12,472 nt of DNA, from contig SCSO01000305.1 of the NCBI GenBank assembly GCA_004297865.1, positions 1-12,472 on the forward strand, read 5' to 3'. The notes under the pieces were generated by a model. The model was not told where the DNA came from. It made no database searches and saw only the letters and a list, made by a program, of their open reading frames with translations. This DNA comes from Legionella sp. (GTDB lineage: Bacteria > Pseudomonadota > Gammaproteobacteria > Legionellales > Legionellaceae). Shown here piece after piece: positions 7,050 to 12,472 of this stretch (position 1 is the stretch's first letter; every line of letters begins with the position of its first letter). The translations under genes were made by a program, and so were the position numbers.

Positions 7050-7520
7050 TCATTTATGATAAGGATGATTATGAATGATGCACCAAGCACGGTATAAGGT
7101 TTCTAATAAGACGATGCGTACTAGTGGATGTGGTAGGGTTAATTTAGATAGAGACCATTGCTCATCACATAGCTGTAGGGTTTCGGTAGCTAGGCCCTCT
7201 GGCCCACCAATAATAAAACAAAAATGACTAGAAATCTGTTGTAATTGGTCTATTTTCGCAGCTAACTCCTCGCTGCTGAAGGTTTTTCCATTTATGGCTA
7301 GAGCAATAAGTCGCGCACCTTGTGGGATAGCTTCTTTAATGAGCGTGGCTTCTTTTTCCATAATACGGGGTAAATCTGAGGATTTGCTTCGACGCAGAAG
7401 AGGAATTTCGACAAGTTTGAGTTGGATTCCGTCGGTAAAGCGTTTAGCATAGTCTTGCGATCCCTGGACAACCCAATCCGGCATTTTATTGCCCAAGGTA
7501 ATAATGGTGATTTTTAGCAT
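7050..7520 (-). CDS. rlmH: 23S rRNA (pseudouridine1915-N3)-methyltransferase RlmH
   Basis: RlmH is a SPOUT-family methyltransferase that uses S-adenosylmethionine to methylate N3 of pseudouridine 1915 in helix 69 of 23S rRNA, acting on assembled 70S ribosomes. The 156 residues match the family (155 in E. coli). The SAM-binding knot shows FIIGGPEG (102-109) and SLSKLTLPHPLVRIVLLETL (123-142), ending in the typical YRAW and HPYHK. The ATG follows the rsfS stop by 12 bases. A 5-bp inverted repeat (7516-7529) includes the start codon. The ribosome binding site is poor, so coupled translation from rsfS is likely. The order rsfS-rlmH-mrdA-rodA is conserved in gammaproteobacteria. Confidence 0.96.
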   Translation of the reverse strand: MLKITIITLGNKMPDWVVQGSQDYAKRFTDGIQLKLVEIPLLRRSKSSDLPRIMEKEATLIKEAIPQGARLIALAINGKTFSSEELAAKIDQLQQISSHFCFIIGGPEGLATETLQLCDEQWSLSKLTLPHPLVRIVLLETLYRAWCIIHNHPYHK

Positions 7521-7532
7521 TTGAATGCTCTG

Positions 7533-7859
7533 TTAATGGTGTTCTTCCCATAATCCTTCTAAATTATAGAATTGGCGGCTATCGGGTAGCATGACGTGTA
7601 ATATGAAATCACCAAAGTCCACTAATACCCAATCGCCACTCTCCAAACCAGTACAGCTAATGGCAGGGACTCCTGCGGCTTTCATATCTTCCATTACTTT
7701 TGCAGCCACGGCTTTAACGTGCCGAGAAGCGCGTCCAGAGGCAATCACCATGTAGTCGGTGATTTGGGTTTGCGGTCGAACATCAATGACTTTGATGTCC
7801 GCAGCTTGAATGTCATCTAAAGCGTTTAATAACTTAGTAAGCAAGGGATTTTGAGTCAT
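7533..7859 (-). CDS. rsfS: Ribosomal silencing factor RsfS
   Basis: RsfS (Iojap/YbeB family) binds ribosomal protein uL14 and blocks joining of the subunits, which saves energy in starved or stationary cells. The family core is visible: LDDIQAADIKVIDVRPQTQI, then DYMVIASGRASRHVKAVA, the segment GLESGDWVLVDFGDFILHVM, and the terminal FYNLEGLWEE. I chose the ATG at 7857-7859, giving 108 residues (105 in E. coli), with GGAAG 11 bases upstream. The frame is open further to an ATG at 7875-7877 (114 residues) and a TTG at 7878-7880, both without a ribosome binding site, so the start is not certain. This is the first gene of the leftward cluster. The usual upstream neighbour nadD is missing, and a divergent orphan gene stands in its place. 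Confidence 0.92.
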   Translation of the reverse strand: MTQNPLLTKLLNALDDIQAADIKVIDVRPQTQITDYMVIASGRASRHVKAVAAKVMEDMKAAGVPAISCTGLESGDWVLVDFGDFILHVMLPDSRQFYNLEGLWEEHH

Positions 7860-7952
7860 GGGTAGTAAATCTTCCATCAAAAAGCTGCGGAGAATAGCAG
7901 GAATAGGAGAAAATAGATAGAGCTAGCAATAAGATCTCCCTTTTGCAGACAG

Positions 7953-7979
7953 TTGCCTCACATTAGTTTTACTTATAGA
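7953..7979 (+). promoter_or_regulatory. Weak candidate promoter of the orphan gene
   Basis: TTGCCT (7953-7958) and TATAGA (7974-7979) resemble sigma-70 boxes, but the spacer is only 15 bases. A promoter should lie in this 140-base divergent region because the neighbouring gene runs the other way, yet no better pair is visible. I looked for the tandem CTTAAT repeats of a Legionella PmrA box and did not see them. Confidence 0.25.
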
Positions 7980-8019
7980 CTGGCACGGTTTTCATTTCTA
8001 ATAACAACAAGGAGAGTGT

Positions 8020-9327
8020 ATGAAAACTGAATTTCAAAGAAAATTACATGAATTATTAATCCAAGATAATATCAGCTGGGAATCGGGTATAGTAAACGAT
8101 CTCACTTATCGTATGGTGCAAGTAGAAGTAGCACCTAGAGAGTATGATAACTCAAGACCAGGTTTTGATCTGTCATCTTATAGACGGGATTCGGGCAGTC
8201 AAATAGAATTTAATCTTCCAGCATTTTCGCTAACGGAGTTAAGAAAAGTTTTAGCTTTATTTGGAATGGATGAAGCAGACTATAAGATTAACTCGCCACT
8301 TGTTTTTAAAGATGAAAGCGTCTTATTAAATAACTTTATTCCGGCATTTACGTCCTTTTATAACGCATTAAAAGCAAGCAATTCCCCAATCATTACGCAG
8401 TATCAAAATAAATCCAAACCTATTTTAGAAGCCAACGCAATTAGTACTCTTAGGAAATATACCCAGGATGCCATTGATTTGCTAATTAAAGAAAAGCTTC
8501 CATCGAATCGTGCTTTATTGTATGCGCTAATAACGGTGAAAGGTTGTCTTGATCAATTAAATATTCACCCCCAAATTTACACAACAATCATTAAATCACA
8601 CCATCATGAATTATTTACAAAAGTGACTAAAAATGAGGAGCTCAATACTGCTTTAAAAATGGTCAATGAAGGGGTTGCGTTATTCACTAAATACAATCGA
8701 ACTGAATCAGTGCTTGCCATTCAAAAATTCCAAAATGAAGTGGAGGACTTACTTAATCAAAAGTATCGAATAAGTTCAAAAGATTGTGATGTCATAGAGG
8801 GAACCCTGCTTGCTGCCGCTGCGGCCAGTTTAGGTAAGCAAGGTAAATGCTCGATGAGAGTAGGAAATGATACTTCACGAATGGTCTTCAGATTTGAGGA
8901 TATGGATGCAACGAATGCCGCGAAAGTAGTGGACTATCTACAACAGTTAGGTGATAAAACCGCAACCGAAGGTTATGGGCGCAGAGCATATGGTTCTCAT
9001 GTTCCTGAGGCAGCGATGAACAAATCAATGCCGGATTCGGATTACTCTTCAACAGAACCTGAAGTTGAACTAGAAGAGCACTCCATAGAAGTAGATGGAA
9101 GTTTCCTTTACCAAAAACTTTTCCCAGAATTGAAAGCGGGTTTTGCTCGATTGGAAGAGGCTAGAGTGCAGGAGCTTCAGAAACGTTCTAAAAGATGTTG
9201 GGATATTACCCCTTTACCTACTGCAGCTACTTCATCAGCGGCTTCAGTTAATAGGAATGTGTGGTTCCAACCAGCAGATGGGGTTGTAGCGGACAGTGCG
9301 GCAAATCCAGCTGTTGAGTTAAATTAG
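8020..9327 (+). CDS. Orphan soluble protein of 435 residues, unknown function
   Basis: I do not recognise this protein. It has no signal peptide, membrane segment or known catalytic motif and should be cytoplasmic or exported by a non-Sec route. Residues 1-95 look mixed alpha/beta. Residues 100-255 look mostly helical. An alanine-rich helix with Cys at 256 and 277 (CDVIEGTLLAAAAASLGKQG, 256-275) leads into a compact-looking segment to about 311. The last 110 residues are low in complexity: an acidic patch (EPEVELEE, 346-353), a charged helix likely to form a coiled coil (370-392), then a Ser/Ala/Thr-rich tail. AAGGAGAG with 5 bases between GGAG and the ATG is the strongest ribosome binding site in the window. 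The gene is transcribed alone, flanked by a divergent housekeeping cluster and a repeat-rich convergent spacer. If the host is a Legionellales member, a secreted effector is one possibility, but the acidic patch is about 85 residues from the C-terminus, too far for a classic E-block signal. Confidence 0.85.
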   Translation: MKTEFQRKLHELLIQDNISWESGIVNDLTYRMVQVEVAPREYDNSRPGFDLSSYRRDSGSQIEFNLPAFSLTELRKVLALFGMDEADYKINSPLVFKDESVLLNNFIPAFTSFYNALKASNSPIITQYQNKSKPILEANAISTLRKYTQDAIDLLIKEKLPSNRALLYALITVKGCLDQLNIHPQIYTTIIKSHHHELFTKVTKNEELNTALKMVNEGVALFTKYNRTESVLAIQKFQNEVEDLLNQKYRISSKDCDVIEGTLLAAAAASLGKQGKCSMRVGNDTSRMVFRFEDMDATNAAKVVDYLQQLGDKTATEGYGRRAYGSHVPEAAMNKSMPDSDYSSTEPEVELEEHSIEVDGSFLYQKLFPELKAGFARLEEARVQELQKRSKRCWDITPLPTAATSSAASVNRNVWFQPADGVVADSAANPAVELN

Positions 9328-9344
9328 TTAATAAAAAAGAGACG

Positions 9345-9378
9345 TATCCTGTATTACGACTTCGTCTAATACAGGATA
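9345..9378. repeat. Perfect 12-bp-arm palindrome containing repeat copy B; possible terminator
   Basis: TATCCTGTATTA (9345-9356) and TAATACAGGATA (9367-9378) are exact reverse complements around a 10-base loop. The 17 bases at 9359-9375 are identical to 684-700. Read on the minus strand the stem is followed within about 6 bases by a run of six T residues (9334-9339), so it could terminate the convergent POT gene. On the plus strand there is no T-run. AGACG (9340-9344) and CGTCT (9363-9367) offer an alternative, mutually exclusive pairing. Confidence 0.75.
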
Positions 9379-9382
9379 TTAC

Positions 9383-9402
9383 TAGTTCACGACCAATCTA
9401 CA
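9383..9402. repeat. Degenerate copy of the REP-like arm
   Basis: TCACGACCAATCTACA (9387-9402) matches the outer part of the right arm of the 605-680 repeat (TCACGACCCAACCTACA) except for one missing base and one substitution. The partner arm is not visible. Both occurrences of the REP-like sequence lie next to the 17-bp repeat, although in opposite order. Confidence 0.5.
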
Positions 9403-9407
9403 TAAAC

Positions 9408-9424
9408 GGGCTCGTCATGAGCCC
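9408..9424 (-). terminator. Small GC stem-loop downstream of the POT gene
   Basis: GGGCTC (9408-9413) and GAGCCC (9419-9424) pair around a 5-base loop, 19 bases beyond the POT transporter stop codon. On the minus strand the stem is followed by GTTTATG, a poor T-run, so termination may be partial. The palindrome at 9345-9378 could serve as a second stop. Confidence 0.5.
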
Positions 9425-9443
9425 ATTCACGAAAAACCCTAAC

Positions 9444-10928
9444 TCATTCCTCAATATGCGTTAACAAAAACTTAATCACCGCATATAAAATTAAACAACT
9501 GAAAGTTGCAATAAATAAAATACCCAATTGCTGAGTAAAGGCACTGGCATAAAGATTTTTCAATAGCAAAATATCCGTCTCTCCATGAGGAATCGCAGTC
9601 AGTGAAGCTAATTTACCTGATAAAAAGCCACCAATACCTAAAGAAACAAAGAAGATTCCCATCATAGTACTGACTTTATTTTTGCAAGCTAAAACCGTAA
9701 TCGCTGCCAAACCGACAGGAGAAAGTAATAACTCAGCTAAAGAAATCATCAAATAAGCTGGGATAATTAATAGAGGTGAGAGAAGCTCAGAGCGCTCAAT
9801 AAAGCTACTAACCAGCACAATGATCAAATAAGCCAAAGTCATAAATAACATAGCCAGTAAGAATTTTTTGCCCGTGCTAAGACCACGTTCAATTAAAGTC
9901 ATGGGCTTGTGCTTTTTCGCAAGGAAAAAGCCAATAGCCAACATGCCAATACTTTGAATGGTGATGTAATAAGGAGGTGGGAAATTAATACCGAATAGAG
10001 TAGGTTCTACCACACGTGCAATAAAGAGTGTTAAGGACATAAACATTTGGAAGTAAAAGGCCCAGAACATGACTGAAATAATACAAAGAAGTCCTATCAC
10101 CAAGGTTTGACGCGATTGTTTAGTGGTTTCTCTATTCACTGAATATAAGATATAGGAGGCGGAAATGAAGACAACAAAGCCAAACATCAGATTAGCTAAT
10201 TTAGGATAACTTAATATGTAAAAAGATAATCCCCAAAGCCCAGTCATTAAAACGGAAGCTAAGATAATGTTTTCAATTTTAAAAGTAAAAGGATTGTAAT
10301 CCTGTATACGATAATGATAGATCCCGAACAAAAACACCATAAAGGCAATGACCATCCCTATGGCGGCACTAACAAAAGAAGCAGACCAGCCAAATTGCAA
10401 GCTTAAATAGCTTGGTAGAGTGGTTCCTAAAATAATCCCGGTAGTTATTCCCATATAGAAAATAGTAAAACCACTTTCCCGTTTTTGTGAGCCTACAGGA
10501 TATTCATTACCCAAAAGCGAAGAAATATTGGGCTTTAAGAGTCCAGTACCCACCGCAATACCTGCTAGCGAAGAGGTGAGGGCAAGGTCCGAATCAATCC
10601 AAGACAGTAGGCAATAACTTAAAAATAAAACTACAGCGCCTAATAGAACCGCACGTTTTTGCCCAATGAGCTTATCGGCTATCCATCCACCAATTAAGGG
10701 AGAAAGGTAGGTTAATGCAGTAAAGGAGCCGACTAGAGCATAAATTTGTTTATCAGGCCATTGGAAATGCATGGCTAAATAAAGTGCTAATAAGGATTGG
10801 ACAACATAAAAACCATAACGTTCCCACATTTCTGTGGCAAAGAAGATACGCAGAGATTTGGGGTGTTTCTCACTATAATGCTGCACTTTATTTGTTCTCT
10901 TTGGTGGAATGTTGGCGGAGTATAACAT
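9444..10928 (-). CDS. POT/PTR2 family proton-coupled oligopeptide transporter
   Basis: POT proteins are major-facilitator carriers that import di- and tripeptides with protons across the inner membrane. The 494 residues contain about 12-14 hydrophobic segments. The proton-coupling motif ExxERxxxY is intact (EMWERYGFY, 33-41). GGWIADKLIGQKR (80-92) is the loop 2-3 signature, and LKPNISSLLGNEY (131-143) includes Lys132, the expected position of the conserved substrate-linked lysine. The PTR2 signature FYxxINxG reads FYMGITTG (157-164) here, with Thr in place of the conserved Asn, which may affect substrate choice. The ATG at 10926-10928 has no clear ribosome binding site. A GTG at codon 15, preceded by AAGAGAA, is a possible alternative. 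The gene is divergent from hutU, so imported peptides could feed the same amino acid catabolism. Substrate is inferred from family only. Confidence 0.88.
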   Translation of the reverse strand: MLYSANIPPKRTNKVQHYSEKHPKSLRIFFATEMWERYGFYVVQSLLALYLAMHFQWPDKQIYALVGSFTALTYLSPLIGGWIADKLIGQKRAVLLGAVVLFLSYCLLSWIDSDLALTSSLAGIAVGTGLLKPNISSLLGNEYPVGSQKRESGFTIFYMGITTGIILGTTLPSYLSLQFGWSASFVSAAIGMVIAFMVFLFGIYHYRIQDYNPFTFKIENIILASVLMTGLWGLSFYILSYPKLANLMFGFVVFISASYILYSVNRETTKQSRQTLVIGLLCIISVMFWAFYFQMFMSLTLFIARVVEPTLFGINFPPPYYITIQSIGMLAIGFFLAKKHKPMTLIERGLSTGKKFLLAMLFMTLAYLIIVLVSSFIERSELLSPLLIIPAYLMISLAELLLSPVGLAAITVLACKNKVSTMMGIFFVSLGIGGFLSGKLASLTAIPHGETDILLLKNLYASAFTQQLGILFIATFSCLILYAVIKFLLTHIEE

Positions 10929-10970
10929 AGTAAATTTTAGTAGTACATACGAGCATAACGAGGATGCTTA

Positions 10971-10999
10971 TTCACGGGAAATGCGGCCTAGTGTATGAT
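10971..10999 (+). promoter_or_regulatory. Sigma-70-type promoter of hutU
   Basis: TTCACG (10971-10976), a 17-base spacer and TATGAT (10994-10999) match consensus at 4/6 and 5/6 positions. Initiation near 11006 gives a leader of about 24 bases to the hutU start. I see no HutC-like operator palindrome nearby; AGCAT and ATGCT flank 7 bases just upstream, but this is a weak repeat. Confidence 0.55.
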
Positions 11000-11029
11000 A
11001 GCAACATTGTTGTTTACTCTGGAGAATCT

Positions 11030-12472
11030 GTGAAATCAAAACGAATAATAACTGCCGCGAAAGGGTCTACTAAAAGCGCCAAAAGTTGGCTCACTGAAGC
11101 TGCATTACGTATGTTGTCTAACAACTTAGATCCGCAAGTCGCTGAGAATCCAGATTCATTGATTGTTTATGGTGGTTTAGGAAAAGCGGCAAGAAATTGG
11201 GAGTGTTTTGATAAAATTGTGGAAGTACTTAAAGTCCTGGATGATGATCAAACTTTATTAATTCAATCAGGGAAACCAGTAGGAGTATTTACTACCCATG
11301 AAGATGCTCCCCGAGTACTCATTGCTAATTCCAATTTAGTTCCCCACTGGGCTAATTGGGAACATTTTAATGAGTTAGATAAAAAAGGCCTGATGATGTA
11401 TGGTCAAATGACAGCAGGTAGTTGGATTTATATAGGCTCGCAGGGCATAGTCCAAGGTACTTACGAGACCTTTATAGCGGCTGCAAATAAACATTATCAA
11501 GGTGATTTAAGTGGACGTTGGATTTTAACAGCAGGTTTAGGTGGCATGGGTGGTGCACAAACCTTAGCAGGAACCATGGCTGGAGCCAGTGTGCTAGCGG
11601 TCGAATGCGATGAAACACGAATTCAAAAGCGCCTGCAAACCCGGTACTTAGATAAATACACTAAAGATTTAGATGAAGCCTTAGCTTGGATAGAAGAATC
11701 CTGTCAGCAAAAACAACCTATTTCCGTCGCTATCTTAGGCAATGCAGCGGAAATTTATCCTGAATTAGTTAAAAGAGGAGCAAAACCCGCGTTAGTTACC
11801 GATCAGACCAGTGCTCATGATCCTTTAAATGGTTATCTGCCTGTGGGTTGGTCTTTAGAGCAAGCGGCCAACATGCGAATTTCGGCTCCAGCAAAAGTAG
11901 TGGAATCGGCTAAAGAATCCATGGCCACTCAAGTGCAAGCCATGTTGGAATTTCAACAACAAGGCATTCCGGTTTTTGATTATGGTAATAACATTAGACA
12001 AATGGCTTATGAAGCGGGTGAAAAAAATGCTTTTGCTTTTGAGGGCTTTGTCCCTGCCTACATACGGCCTTTATTTTGTGAAGGCATAGGTCCTTTTCGA
12101 TGGGTAGCCTTATCCGGTGATCCTGAAGACATCTATGCTACAGATGCCATGGTCAAAAAACTCATTCCAGACAATAAGCATCTGCATCATTGGTTAGACA
12201 TGGCTAGAGAAAAAATCGCCTTTCAAGGGTTGCCCGCACGTATTTGTTGGGTAGGCTTAAATGATCGAGCTCGCTTGGCCTTAGCTTTTAATGAAATGGT
12301 TAAAAATAAAGAATTAAAAGCACCTATAGTCATTGGTCGCGATCATTTGGATTCAGGTTCCGTAGCGAGTCCAAATAGGGAAACAGAAGGTATGCTTGAT
12401 GGCAGTGATGCAGTATCCGATTGGCCTTTACTTAATGCATTATTAAATTGTGCCAGTGGTGCGACCTGGGTC
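11030..12472 (+). CDS. hutU: Urocanate hydratase, C-terminus cut by the right edge
   Basis: Urocanase converts urocanate to 4-imidazolone-5-propionate, the second step of histidine breakdown to glutamate, in the cytoplasm with tightly bound NAD+. The window holds 481 codons with no internal stop; the family is about 555-560 residues, so roughly 75 are missing. Family features include an N-terminal QSGKPVGVFTTHEDAPRVLI block, the glycine-rich NAD-binding motif GLGGMGGAQ (169-177), TDQTSAHDPLNGYLP, and LPARICWVG, in which Cys406 corresponds to the catalytic-region Cys410 of the Pseudomonas putida enzyme. I chose GTG at 11030-11032 because GGAG lies 5 bases upstream. A good promoter precedes it. 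The companion hutH, hutI or hutG genes are not in the window and may lie to the right. Confidence 0.95.
   Translation, partial: MKSKRIITAAKGSTKSAKSWLTEAALRMLSNNLDPQVAENPDSLIVYGGLGKAARNWECFDKIVEVLKVLDDDQTLLIQSGKPVGVFTTHEDAPRVLIANSNLVPHWANWEHFNELDKKGLMMYGQMTAGSWIYIGSQGIVQGTYETFIAAANKHYQGDLSGRWILTAGLGGMGGAQTLAGTMAGASVLAVECDETRIQKRLQTRYLDKYTKDLDEALAWIEESCQQKQPISVAILGNAAEIYPELVKRGAKPALVTDQTSAHDPLNGYLPVGWSLEQAANMRISAPAKVVESAKESMATQVQAMLEFQQQGIPVFDYGNNIRQMAYEAGEKNAFAFEGFVPAYIRPLFCEGIGPFRWVALSGDPEDIYATDAMVKKLIPDNKHLHHWLDMAREKIAFQGLPARICWVGLNDRARLALAFNEMVKNKELKAPIVIGRDHLDSGSVASPNRETEGMLDGSDAVSDWPLLNALLNCASGATWV

Noticed and set aside
7881..8019. Legionella PmrA or CpxR box upstream of the orphan gene
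   Set aside because: I looked for tandem CTTAAT or GTAAA-type repeats at promoter distance and found none.
1..12472. CRISPR array, tRNA/rRNA genes, toxin-antitoxin or phage defence system
   Set aside because: No regularly spaced repeats, no cloverleaf or rRNA-like stretch, and no paired small genes or defence motifs are visible on either strand.

Overview
The window looks like a chromosomal segment of a gammaproteobacterium with low to moderate G+C (about 40% by eye). A member of the Legionellales is the best guess. The grounds are protein-level resemblance of Fis, LpxB, RnhB, PBP2/RodA, RsfS and RlmH to gammaproteobacterial forms, a Gfo/Idh dehydrogenase fused to the lpxB operon (as expected in lineages that make 2,3-diaminoglucose lipid A), a POT transporter beside a histidine-utilisation gene, and a large lineage-specific soluble ORF. 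The assignment is inference; no rRNA or tRNA gene is present to settle it.

Left end (1-770): an 80-codon start of an unrecognised minus-strand gene runs off the edge. About 500 bp follow without a convincing gene. They hold a possible gene remnant, two tiny overlapping ORFs, a 76-bp nested palindromic repeat with perfect 24-bp arms (605-680), a second repeat motif, and a strong terminator facing fis. Next, transcribed leftward, come fis, lpxB and a Gfo/Idh dehydrogenase (likely gnnA). The last two overlap by 14 bp and probably act in lipid A synthesis. rnhB is divergent from them, which keeps the familiar lpxB-rnhB neighbourhood.

Centre (3970-7880): a convergent hairpin separates rnhB from a leftward cluster rsfS-rlmH-mrdA-rodA. 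This is the conserved gammaproteobacterial set for ribosome silencing, 23S rRNA methylation and the elongasome cell-wall synthase. mrdA and rodA overlap by 4 bp (ATGA). The usual upstream neighbour nadD is absent.

Right part (8020-12472): a 435-codon orphan gene with a very strong ribosome binding site is divergent from rsfS. After it lies a repeat-rich convergent spacer carrying a 12-bp-arm palindrome whose core is shared with the repeat near position 690. A leftward POT/PTR2 peptide transporter gene is divergent from hutU (urocanate hydratase), which has a good sigma-70 promoter and is cut by the right edge. Peptide import next to histidine catabolism suggests amino acids as nutrients.

I see no CRISPR array, transposase, RNA gene or recognisable defence system. 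The best leads for novelty are the 435-residue orphan and the two palindromic repeat families. The GnnA-LpxB coupling is the clearest functional inference.
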